Source: Sulfuricurvum sp. (GTDB lineage Bacteria > Campylobacterota > Campylobacteria > Campylobacterales > Sulfurimonadaceae). Taken from it: a stretch of DNA of 5,240 nucleotides. The DNA lies in assembly GCA_014764075.1 (NCBI GenBank), contig JACXUE010000102.1:1-5240 (forward strand). The letters run 5' to 3'. Positions within the stretch are counted from its first letter, which is position 1; each line of letters opens with the position of its first letter. A program made the translations under genes and the position numbers. The notes beneath the pieces were generated by a model. It was not told where the DNA came from, did no database searches, and saw only the letters and a program-made list of their open reading frames with translations. This document shows, one piece after another, positions 1 to 5,240 of the stretch.

Positions 1-107
1 AACTGCTTGGCTTTTTTAGCTTTGGAACCGAGCCGATATGTGTTAGCATCGGCAAGGCTGTCCCTGATGCTTTACGGGCTATGAACGTAAAGTGCGTAAC
101 ATCAGGC

Positions 108-113
108 TATAAT
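108..113 (+). promoter_or_regulatory. Putative sigma-70 -10 box (TATAAT) for the permease operon
   Basis: A perfect TATAAT lies within the near-palindrome CTATAATATAG (107-117). No convincing -35 hexamer is found 16-18 nt upstream, a pattern common in Campylobacterota. Transcription would begin near 120, giving a leader of about 20 nt before the ATG at 141. This excludes the earlier in-frame ATG at 81 as the start on this transcript. Confidence 0.5.
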
Positions 114-131
114 ATAGTTTCTATTTTTTAT

Positions 132-136
132 GAGGG
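132..136 (+). promoter_or_regulatory. Shine-Dalgarno GAGGG deciding the permease start
   Basis: GAGGG lies 4 nt before the ATG at 141, a short but workable spacing. No comparable site precedes the in-frame ATG at 81. Together with the -10 box at 108-113, it favours 141 as the start. Confidence 0.5.
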
Positions 137-140
137 TTTT

Positions 141-1538
141 ATGTCCGATACACGCTACTTTGCCTTGATCACACTTATCGTATTTGCCCTTACGCTGTGG
201 TTTCTCCCTCCGCCACTGCACTTTAACCTAAACGTTTGGCACCTTTTTACGATCTTTATCACCACTATCGTCGCGATTTTATTCAATCTTATCCCTATCA
301 TTACCGCCGCATTAATCGCCCTTGCAGTGAGCGTCCTGAGCGGGGTGATTGAACCCTCCAAGGCGTATGCGGGGTTTTCGGAGAGTTTTATCCTCCTCAT
401 CGTTGCGGCGTTTCTCGTCTCTCATGCCGTCCACAAATCGGGGCTTGGCAAACGATTATCACTCCATATCATCCGAAAATTTGGTCATTCAACACTAGGA
501 TTGGGATACAGCGTGATCGCCACCGATATCCTTATCGCCCCTGCATTTGCTAGCAATACCGCCCGCTCGGGTGTCCTCTACCCCATCGTCTATGCTCTGG
601 CACACGATTGCGGATCGCGTGTGGGGGACAACACCCACCGCAGGGTAGGAAGCTATTTGATGATGACTTCGATGGCAGGACTAACGATCTCCTCGGGACT
701 TTGGCTCACCGCAATGGCAGTCAATCCGATCGGTGTCGGGATTGCAGCAAAGATGGGTATTACCATCACATTTGGCTCTTGGCTCCTCTACGCTTTTTTA
801 CCAACACTCATCGCTTTTGCCCTCATCCCGTGGATGCTCTACAAAATTTTCCCCCCTAAACTGAAAGAGACCCCAGAAGCTCCCCAAAAAGCAGCCGAAG
901 CACTCAAGACTATGGGGCGAATCAGCCGAAACGAGTGGATCACTGCTGGTGTCTTTATCTCCATGCTCACCTTTTGGGCGCTATCGGGTATTTTTCCCAT
1001 CGACAAAGCGGCGATCGCATTTGGAGGGTTGGGAATATTGATGATTACACGGGTCTTTGGGATCGAAGATTTCAAAAGCCAAGGGGAAGTGCTCAGCACC
1101 CTAATTTGGTTTGCCATCCTCTTTGCCCTCTCGACACAGCTTGCCGAACAAGGTTTTATGAACGCCGTCGCCGAACATTTCACCCAGTATTTGCATGGTC
1201 TCTCATGGGTTAGCGTCTATCTCCTGCTAATCATCATTTATGTGGTGATCCACTATCTGTTTGTCTCCCAAAGTGCCCATTTGCTTGCCCTCTTTGGTAT
1301 TTTTCTCTCTATCGGAGTGGAAGCGGGTGTTCCAGGGGAACTGATGGCTATGATGCTGTTGTTTGCCTCCAACTTTAACGCCACCATTACCCCGCAAGGT
1401 TCTTCATGCAACGCGATCTATCTAAGCAGCGGATACATCAGCGCTCGTGAAATCTATATTTACGGTGGCGCGGTAACACTGCTGGCTTTTCTCATTTTTA
1501 TGATTATCGGCACGCCGTGGATATTGGTGCTCACATGA
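141..1538 (+). CDS. DASS/SLC13 family anion permease (Na_sulph_symp, CitT/YbhI-like)
   Basis: Predicted inner-membrane carrier of 465 residues, the usual length for the divalent anion:sodium symporter (DASS) family, which moves di- and tricarboxylates or sulfate by sodium symport or anion exchange. About a dozen hydrophobic segments are visible. The first SNT motif is at residues 138-140 (APAFASNTARSG). The second substrate/sodium loop is at 409-422 (ASNFNATITPQGSS), with NAT in place of SNT, followed by AIYLSSGYIS. LTAMAVNP at about 189-196 matches the 'TAMAANP' signature of the CitT/YbhI/2-oxoglutarate-malate translocator branch. A charged loop (about 238-265) separates the two inverted halves. 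The start at 141 is chosen from the GAGGG site and the -10 box; an ATG at 81 would add 20 polar residues. The stop overlaps the next start as ATGA. The substrate cannot be told from sequence; a C4-dicarboxylate or citrate-like anion is the family default. Confidence 0.9.
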   Translation: MSDTRYFALITLIVFALTLWFLPPPLHFNLNVWHLFTIFITTIVAILFNLIPIITAALIALAVSVLSGVIEPSKAYAGFSESFILLIVAAFLVSHAVHKSGLGKRLSLHIIRKFGHSTLGLGYSVIATDILIAPAFASNTARSGVLYPIVYALAHDCGSRVGDNTHRRVGSYLMMTSMAGLTISSGLWLTAMAVNPIGVGIAAKMGITITFGSWLLYAFLPTLIAFALIPWMLYKIFPPKLKETPEAPQKAAEALKTMGRISRNEWITAGVFISMLTFWALSGIFPIDKAAIAFGGLGILMITRVFGIEDFKSQGEVLSTLIWFAILFALSTQLAEQGFMNAVAEHFTQYLHGLSWVSVYLLLIIIYVVIHYLFVSQSAHLLALFGIFLSIGVEAGVPGELMAMMLLFASNFNATITPQGSSCNAIYLSSGYISAREIYIYGGAVTLLAFLIFMIIGTPWILVLT

Positions 1539-2782
1539 ATATGCTTCACCGTTTCAAACGCACCAAAACCGCTAAAGCACTTTTAGCCTTTATTCTGTTT
1601 ATCGTACTGATAGGATTGGTATTGTTTACCCCTTGGGGTAACCGCATCCTCTCCCCTATTATCGAAAAATCTCTCAGTGCAGGATTTTCCACCTCGATGA
1701 GCGTGCGAGAATTTTCCCTCACCCCCAAACGTTTTTACCTGATGGCTCAGGATAGATATGGCAATACCCTCTCCACACAAGGGGGAGTTTCTCTCCTAAC
1801 CCTTAGGCTCTATGCCCACTATCGGTTAGAGTGTTTGGTTCCCAAAGGGATGAACCCGATATCCTCTCCGTTTAAAACTGACGGCGCGATCAGCGGGGGG
1901 ATTGCTTCTATGAATATCCGAGGGGATGCCAATATCGTCGGTGGTAAAATCTATTATGAGGGGGAACTCCGCCGATTCCACCTCTCCAGCACAGAACTAA
2001 CCTTTGATTCTCTTGATTATCAGACCCTTATGCATCTGCTTCAATACCCTTCCGACACCAATACCACCCTTAGCGGTACAATTGAGCTCAAAGGATTCGA
2101 TCGACGTGATATCACAGGCACCATCCACCTAGCCACACTCACGAAACATTTCAACCCTACCCCCATCGTAGAGGATGACAACACGACATTTTCGTTGCGT
2201 GAGCTTCTCGCCGATGAGTTTGGTCGCGTCAAAGCGTTCAAAACCGATATCACAATGGATGCCTCATTTGAACATGCGGGAGTGTTGGAGCAATTTGCCG
2301 GGATAGCGCTCGCCGGAGAACTAACACTCACAGGGAAACTGAAGGGGGATGAGAAACTCTTGAAACTCAAAGCAACCTCCGATGTAGCCCAAAGCGATAC
2401 CAAATTCACCCTTATTATCCCCGATTTGGAACCTTCATCCATTGCACTTGATCTAAGAGCCGGCGATGCCGAGCAAACATTTAAACTCTTTAATCTCCCA
2501 AGTCCTATACGAGGAAAAATCACCGCCTACGCTGAGCTCAATACGACCCAAGGCATTTGCAATCTCTCGATCAAAAATGCCCAAACCTTACCCGCCATCT
2601 TGAAAGAGCACTATAATCTCACCCAACCGCCACTCCGTTTCAACGCCGATCTCACTGTCAATATGGATGATCAAGGAGTCCATTATCGAGCATCTTTCGC
2701 TTCTGATCTCACCCGAATGGCGATCGATGGAACCACCACCCACGATCAGATGCTTCGAGAACTTTTAAAAACATTGCGCTAA
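1535..2782 (+). CDS. Membrane-anchored periplasmic protein, AsmA/TamB-like, function unknown
   Basis: 415 residues. A basic N-terminus (HRFKRTKTAK) is followed by one hydrophobic segment at about residues 14-31, predicting an inner-membrane anchor with the rest in the periplasm. After it comes TPWGNRILSPIIEKSL and alternating beta-type stretches with repeated 'G-x-hydrophobic-x-hydrophobic' units (for example SGTIELKGF, AGELTLTGKLKGD, IRGKITAYAEL). This layout resembles AsmA/TamB/DUF748-type proteins, whose beta-groove bodies take part in lipid or outer-membrane biogenesis. It is far shorter than TamB (over 1000 residues), but the ending looks natural and I see no frameshift. The ATG at 1535 overlaps the permease stop (ATGA), implying translational coupling; no Shine-Dalgarno site is evident. 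A GTG at 1517 would add six residues and seems less likely. That this is a real gene is secure; the family assignment is a fold-level impression. Confidence 0.75.
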   Translation: MNMLHRFKRTKTAKALLAFILFIVLIGLVLFTPWGNRILSPIIEKSLSAGFSTSMSVREFSLTPKRFYLMAQDRYGNTLSTQGGVSLLTLRLYAHYRLECLVPKGMNPISSPFKTDGAISGGIASMNIRGDANIVGGKIYYEGELRRFHLSSTELTFDSLDYQTLMHLLQYPSDTNTTLSGTIELKGFDRRDITGTIHLATLTKHFNPTPIVEDDNTTFSLRELLADEFGRVKAFKTDITMDASFEHAGVLEQFAGIALAGELTLTGKLKGDEKLLKLKATSDVAQSDTKFTLIIPDLEPSSIALDLRAGDAEQTFKLFNLPSPIRGKITAYAELNTTQGICNLSIKNAQTLPAILKEHYNLTQPPLRFNADLTVNMDDQGVHYRASFASDLTRMAIDGTTTHDQMLRELLKTLR

Positions 2783-2829
2783 TCGAATCCAAAAGGGAAC
2801 TTTTACCCCCAAAGCCTCACAATCCGGTT

Positions 2830-4326
2830 ATGAAAAATACCACAACCGCCTTAACCTATCACGACCGTACCAAACATCGCCCCTCCCGCTATGCCGCCAG
2901 CCTTGGGTTTATGGACTGGGCAACCCAGCCCGATCCGTTTCGCCGTTATCCGCAAACCCACAAAATCGAGTTGTTTCACGGTGATACTACCCCGCCGTAC
3001 CATTTGCTCTTCGGTTCTGAACCGCTCCCCAAAGCCCCACAGTGTTTAGAATCGATCAGCATGCTGTTGCGCTATTCCCTCGGCCTCGCAGCGATCAAAC
3101 GTCATGGCAGATCCGAGTGGGCACTCCGTTGCAATGCCAGCAGCGGCAATCTTCATCCCACCGAATGTTATCTCATAGCACCTCCCATGGATGGGATCAG
3201 CTGCCAACCTACCCTCTCCCACTACGCCTCGGATATTCATGCCCTCGAAGTGCTTCACACCTACGATGCCCCTGTTATTGCAAACGGCTTTCTTTTGGTG
3301 CTCAGTTCAGCCATCTGGCGTGAGATGTGGAAATACGGTGAACGGTGCTGGCGCTATTGCCAACTCGATGCGGGACACGCCTATGGAGCGATCAAAACCG
3401 CCGCAACAATGCTGGGATGGGAGTGTTCCATTGTCTCAACCGATACCAATGAGATTGGACGTTGGAGTGGATTAAATCAGCGTGAACGATTTCACAAAGA
3501 TGAAAGGGAATCTCCCGATTTGATGATCCGAATTGAACATCCGACTTTCAACCTTCCCGAAGCGCCATCGCTTCCATCTGCCAATGTTTTAAGCCCCTCC
3601 CACCACCACTGGCCGATTGTCTATGAAATCGATGAAGCGTCGCAAGGACTCTATCCCTCTGTCCAAACCCTGGTTGTCCAGCGTCATACCCCGCCCCCTT
3701 CAAAAACGACAGGAGAGATCATCCTAAAACGGCGAAGTGCTCAAATGATGGATCGCAGCGGTATCACCCAAGAGCACTTTAGACAAATGCTCGATGCTTC
3801 ACTCTTTTGCCGTGAAGCTCCGAACATTAATTTCATTATTTTCGTCCACAGGGTTGAAGGGATGGAAAAAGGATTGTATGCCTATCTCCGAAATCCGGAT
3901 GAATTGATTCACCTCCGCAAGTCATTGGATAGCGCTTTTCTTTGGGAGGGCTGTTTTGAGGGTCTTTATTTGTTGAAGAGCGGAGACTTTCGAGGAGCGG
4001 CACAATATATTTCGTGCAATCAAGAGATCGCGTCCGATGGGGCATTTAGTTTCGGAATGCTTTGCAATTTTTCAAGCACACTCGAACAATACGGCGCCGT
4101 AGGCTACAAAAATCTCTACCATCAATGCGGCATGATCGGACAACTACTCTATCTTGAAGCGACTTCGTTGGGGCTTAGCGCAACAGGGATTGGGTGCTTT
4201 TTGGATGATGAGTTTCATGCCCTCCTCGGAATACGCGATCAACGCTACCAGTCTCTTTATCATTTCACGATTGGAAGAGCGATTATTGATGCTAGATTAA
4301 CAACCCTGCAACCCTACACTCTTTAG
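2830..4326 (+). CDS. Two-domain nitroreductase, SagB/ThcOx family dehydrogenase
   Basis: 498 residues holding two tandem nitroreductase-like halves; cytoplasmic, no signal peptide. The N-terminal half (about 1-245) opens with the family hallmark YHDRTKHRPSRYAASLG and MDWATQPDPFRRY (residues 10-40), then NASSGNLHPTECYL (102-115) and DAGHAYGAIKTAATMLGW (180-197). The C-terminal half (about 290-498) has RRSAQMMD (301-308, the usual FMN-contacting arginine/serine region), CNQEIASDGAFSFGML (396-411), GMIGQLLYLEATSLGLSATGIGCFLDD (434-460) and the terminal YHFTIG. Family members are flavin (FMN) oxidoreductases; SagB and ThcOx oxidise azolines in peptide maturation. No YcaO cyclodehydratase or precursor peptide gene is seen here, so a peptide-modifying role is not supported and the substrate is unknown. 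It starts 47 nt after the previous gene, probably in the same operon, without a clear Shine-Dalgarno site. The start is supported because the conserved motif begins at residue 7. Confidence 0.88.
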   Translation: MKNTTTALTYHDRTKHRPSRYAASLGFMDWATQPDPFRRYPQTHKIELFHGDTTPPYHLLFGSEPLPKAPQCLESISMLLRYSLGLAAIKRHGRSEWALRCNASSGNLHPTECYLIAPPMDGISCQPTLSHYASDIHALEVLHTYDAPVIANGFLLVLSSAIWREMWKYGERCWRYCQLDAGHAYGAIKTAATMLGWECSIVSTDTNEIGRWSGLNQRERFHKDERESPDLMIRIEHPTFNLPEAPSLPSANVLSPSHHHWPIVYEIDEASQGLYPSVQTLVVQRHTPPPSKTTGEIILKRRSAQMMDRSGITQEHFRQMLDASLFCREAPNINFIIFVHRVEGMEKGLYAYLRNPDELIHLRKSLDSAFLWEGCFEGLYLLKSGDFRGAAQYISCNQEIASDGAFSFGMLCNFSSTLEQYGAVGYKNLYHQCGMIGQLLYLEATSLGLSATGIGCFLDDEFHALLGIRDQRYQSLYHFTIGRAIIDARLTTLQPYTL

Positions 4327-4353
4327 TCAACCCTGAAAAAACACTCCATCCAT

Positions 4354-4387
4354 CGATTGGCAAACAGGCCATTGCCCAATCGTTTAT
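4354..4387 (+). terminator. Stem-loop after the nitroreductase, possible weak terminator
   Basis: CGATTGG (4354-4360) pairs with CCAATCG (4376-4382). The stem extends by CAA/TTG past a one-base bulge (C4375), giving about 10 pairs and an 8-nt loop. Only TTTAT follows, so the U-tract is poor. It lies 28 nt after the nitroreductase stop and could end the operon, but its right arm also overlaps the degenerate repeat described next. Confidence 0.35.
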
Positions 4388-4409
4388 CATCAATCGGGGA
4401 TCTATCCCC
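4366..4409 (+). repeat. Degenerate copy of a palindromic dispersed repeat, left of the toxin-antitoxin module
   Basis: ATCGGGGATCTA (4393-4404) is identical to 5193-5204. To its left, GCCATTGCCCAAT resembles CGTCATTCCCGAT of the right copy, separated here by a longer loop. The right edge also forms a local palindrome GGGGAT-CT-ATCCCC (4396-4409). I read this as a decayed or rearranged relative of the element at 5176-5205; only the 12-base core is exact. Confidence 0.4.
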
Positions 4410-4423
4410 CCCAACAACTCCTC

Positions 4424-4452
4424 TTGACTAATTTTTGTATATCACATATAAT
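4424..4452 (+). promoter_or_regulatory. Near-consensus sigma-70 promoter of the toxin-antitoxin operon
   Basis: TTGACT (4424-4429) and TATAAT (4447-4452) are separated by exactly 17 nt, one mismatch from full consensus. The expected transcription start, about 7 nt after the -10, falls at about 4459, which is the first base of the toxin ATG. The promoter is therefore strong and the toxin message is predicted to be leaderless. Confidence 0.75.
4438..4450 (+). promoter_or_regulatory. Candidate operator: inverted repeat TATAT-CAC-ATATA overlapping the -10
   Basis: A five-base inverted repeat with a three-base centre overlaps the first four bases of the -10 hexamer. Ribbon-helix-helix antitoxins commonly bind short inverted repeats at their own promoter, so occupancy here would block RNA polymerase. 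The AT-rich context makes such a short palindrome likely by chance, so the call is tentative. Confidence 0.35.
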
Positions 4453-4458
4453 ATCTTC

Positions 4459-4899
4459 ATGACTAAAATTGTAGTGGATACCAATGTATTACTCTCAGCA
4501 CTCTTTTCCAATCAGGGCGGGTCTTTTCGACTGGTTCAAACCGTATTGGATTATGCCGAGAAAGGGTACATTATGAATATTGTATCTGTTCCGTTGGTAT
4601 TGGAGTATGAAGAGGTTCTATTGAGACCTAAAAATAAAGTGCAATATCCCTATTTGAGCGAAAACGATCTTAAATTGTTTATTGCCGATATTGTCTCAAT
4701 TTCTCATCCCGTCAAGTTACATTTTTTATGGCGACCGTTTTTAAAAGACAGCGGCGATGATAAAGTGCTTGAAACGGCTGTGAACGGTGGAGCGTCTATC
4801 ATAGTGACGTTTAATACGAAAGATTTTGAAGGTGTAGAAAAGCATTTCGGTATCCGAATCCTCACCCCTAAAGAGCTATTTGAACAAGGAGTTTTGTGA
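4459..4899 (+). CDS. PIN-domain ribonuclease toxin (TIGR00305/COG1569-like)
   Basis: 146 residues, one full PIN domain of the family annotated 'putative toxin-antitoxin system toxin component'. Such toxins are metal-dependent RNases in the cytoplasm, held inactive by a partner antitoxin. Visible acidic-site residues are D7 in KIVVDTNVLLSALFS, E49 in VLEYEEVLLRP, and D100/D101 in KDSGDDKVLETAVNGGA. The last motif reads VTFNTKDF: N119 stands where many PIN proteins have aspartate, with D122 nearby, a variant I believe recurs in this subfamily. The C-terminus HFGIRILTPKELFE is typical. The ATG at 4459 is chosen because the promoter start falls there; an upstream in-frame TTG at 4435 lies inside the promoter and would not be transcribed. 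No Shine-Dalgarno site precedes it. It overlaps the antitoxin gene by one base (TGATG). Sampled lines run about 30-38% GC against about 48-55% in the left operon, suggesting transfer. Confidence 0.88.
   Translation: MTKIVVDTNVLLSALFSNQGGSFRLVQTVLDYAEKGYIMNIVSVPLVLEYEEVLLRPKNKVQYPYLSENDLKLFIADIVSISHPVKLHFLWRPFLKDSGDDKVLETAVNGGASIIVTFNTKDFEGVEKHFGIRILTPKELFEQGVL
4886..4891 (+). promoter_or_regulatory. Strong Shine-Dalgarno AAGGAG for the antitoxin
   Basis: AAGGAG lies inside the end of the toxin gene, 7 nt before the ATG at 4899 and only 4 nt before the GTG at 4896. The spacing selects the ATG. It contrasts with the toxin, which has no such site. Confidence 0.7.
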
Positions 4900-5135
4900 T
4901 GAATATAGCCCTACGACTTCCCGATTCGCTCGGAATGAGTTTAAAAGAGTTTTCCAAGCATGAAAATATTTCGATGAATCAGTTTATTACAACGGCAATT
5001 GCAGAAAAAATGTCTGCATTACAAACGTATGATTATTTGCAAGAACGTAGCAAAGAGGGGTCAATCGCTCATGCACGTAGTGTTTTGAATAAAGTTCCAA
5101 ACCGATATCCGCTGTTTAAAGAGGATGAGCTTTAA
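4899..5135 (+). CDS. Ribbon-helix-helix antitoxin (HicB/CopG-like) paired with the PIN toxin
   Basis: 78 residues. The N-terminus NIALRLPDSLGMSLKEFSKHENISMNQFITTAI has the ribbon-helix-helix plan: a DNA-contacting beta strand (residues 2-7), helix A (about 10-22), a turn, and helix B (about 25-42, ISMNQFI...AEKMSAL). The tail (44-78), with YLQERSKEGS and VLNKVPNRYPLF, is the expected toxin-binding part. The family makes dimeric repressors that neutralise a PIN toxin and autoregulate the operon. The ATG at 4899 shares its A with the toxin stop (TGATG), so the two are translationally coupled. The gene order is toxin first, antitoxin second, the reverse of the commonest type II arrangement. Base composition is AT-rich like the toxin. 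A GTG one codon upstream is possible but sits too close to the Shine-Dalgarno site. Confidence 0.85.
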   Translation: MNIALRLPDSLGMSLKEFSKHENISMNQFITTAIAEKMSALQTYDYLQERSKEGSIAHARSVLNKVPNRYPLFKEDEL

Positions 5136-5143
5136 GTTTTTTT
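5116..5143 (+). terminator. Possible weak terminator overlapping the antitoxin stop codon
   Basis: TTAAAG (5116-5121) can pair with CTTTAA (5130-5135) around an 8-nt loop, and the stem is followed by G and a run of seven T (5137-5143). The T-tract is good but the stem is short and AT-rich, and its right arm contains the TAA stop. Confidence 0.35.
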
Positions 5144-5175
5144 GTTTGCTCTGAGTGTGTCAAAGGGTAATATCT

Positions 5176-5205
5176 CCGTCATTCCCGATTTGATCGGGGA
5201 TCTAG
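5176..5205 (+). repeat. Palindromic dispersed repeat (dRS3/REP-like), right of the toxin-antitoxin module
   Basis: ATTCCCGAT (5181-5189) pairs with ATCGGGGAT (5193-5201) around loop TTG, giving nine pairs with one G-T. The flanks CCGTC and CTAG complete a form much like the widespread proteobacterial intergenic repeat 'CGTCATTCCCG...CGGGAATCTAG', related in pattern to Neisseria dRS3. It could fold as RNA and act as a bidirectional terminator or mRNA stabiliser. The core ATCGGGGATCTA recurs at 4393-4404. The rest of the window after 5143 shows no gene. Confidence 0.6.
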
Positions 5206-5240
5206 TTTCATTAGGTTTGGGTCTAGTGAACTTTGAGAAT

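Larger units (their letters stand above)
3..140 (+). other. In-frame open stretch upstream of the permease, running off the left edge
   Basis: The permease reading frame has no stop between base 3 and its likely ATG at 141, so 46 further codons are open and the frame may begin outside the window. The translation contains ICVSIGKAVPDALRAMNVK, which resembles the 'IGxxTAxAL...G(L/I)K' region near the C-terminus of uroporphyrinogen-III synthase (HemD). The similarity is short and judged by eye. If real, this would be the tail of a hemD gene that reads into the permease without a stop, as a natural or assembly-made fusion. Against this, a TATAAT box and a Shine-Dalgarno site lie inside the stretch, and 46 stop-free codons can occur by chance (roughly one in ten). 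Confidence 0.25.

Noticed and set aside
1..48. Short minus-strand frame starting at 48 and leaving the left edge (MLTHIGSVPKLKKPSS)
   Set aside because: It is too short to judge, has no well-placed ribosome site, and competes with the plus-strand frame.
81..140. ATG at 81 as the permease start
   Set aside because: It lies upstream of the likely transcription start and has no Shine-Dalgarno site; the added 20 residues are not part of the permease fold. It would stand again if transcription comes from further left.
839..1183. 114-codon minus-strand frame within the permease
   Set aside because: It is antisense to conserved membrane segments of the permease and resembles no family.
2041..2523. 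160-codon open frame on the minus strand
   Set aside because: It lies wholly inside the AsmA-like gene, reads as a serine-rich low-complexity product without a domain, and has no promoter or ribosome site; it is a shadow of the plus-strand gene.
2758..2805. Repeated GAACTTTTA on both sides of the AsmA-like gene's stop
   Set aside because: Nine bases, AT-rich and overlapping coding sequence; easily due to chance.
3042..3475. Overlapping plus-strand frames of 93 and 94 codons in the nitroreductase gene
   Set aside because: They are out of frame with the conserved SSGNLHPTE and GHAYGAIKTAA region and their products look random.
4435..4458. TTG start adding eight residues to the PIN toxin
   Set aside because: The codons overlap the -10 box and spacer, lie upstream of the predicted transcription start, and the family N-terminus begins at MTKIVVDTN.
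5176..5205. Palindrome considered as part of a CRISPR array or IS end
   Set aside because: There are no regularly spaced copies and no transposase or cas gene; the sequence matches the pattern of common intergenic palindromic repeats instead.

Overview
The window looks like a chromosomal segment of a Campylobacterota bacterium, most like the Sulfuricurvum/Sulfurimonas group. This is an inference from protein style, the roughly 50% GC coding regions, promoters with a good -10 but poor -35, and tightly packed genes; no marker gene is present to prove it. All recognised genes lie on the plus strand.

Left part (1-4326): a three-gene run that is probably one operon. It begins with a TATAAT box (108-113) and a short leader with a Shine-Dalgarno site. 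The genes are a DASS/SLC13-type (Na_sulph_symp, CitT/YbhI-like) anion permease, an ORF of unknown function with one N-terminal membrane anchor and an AsmA/TamB-like beta-rich periplasmic body (start and stop overlap as ATGA), and, 47 nt on, a two-domain nitroreductase of the SagB/ThcOx family. The frame of the permease stays open to the left edge of the window. The extra residues faintly resemble the C-terminus of uroporphyrinogen-III synthase, so the true N-terminus is a point to check.

Right part (4327-5240): a compact toxin-antitoxin module, markedly more AT-rich than its left neighbours. It encodes a PIN-domain ribonuclease toxin followed by an overlapping ribbon-helix-helix antitoxin. 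Its promoter is near consensus (TTGACT, 17-nt spacer, TATAAT) and lies so close to the toxin ATG that the transcript is predicted to be leaderless. An inverted repeat overlapping the -10 may be the autoregulatory operator. The antitoxin, by contrast, has a strong AAGGAG site, which could set a toxin/antitoxin translation ratio.

The module is bracketed by a 12-base direct repeat whose copies start exactly 800 nt apart. The right copy sits in a palindromic dispersed repeat of the ATTCCC-loop-GGGGAT kind (dRS3/REP-like), the left in a degenerate relative. Together with the base composition this suggests the module was acquired separately from the upstream operon. No RNA gene, insertion sequence, CRISPR array or clearly new large system is visible.
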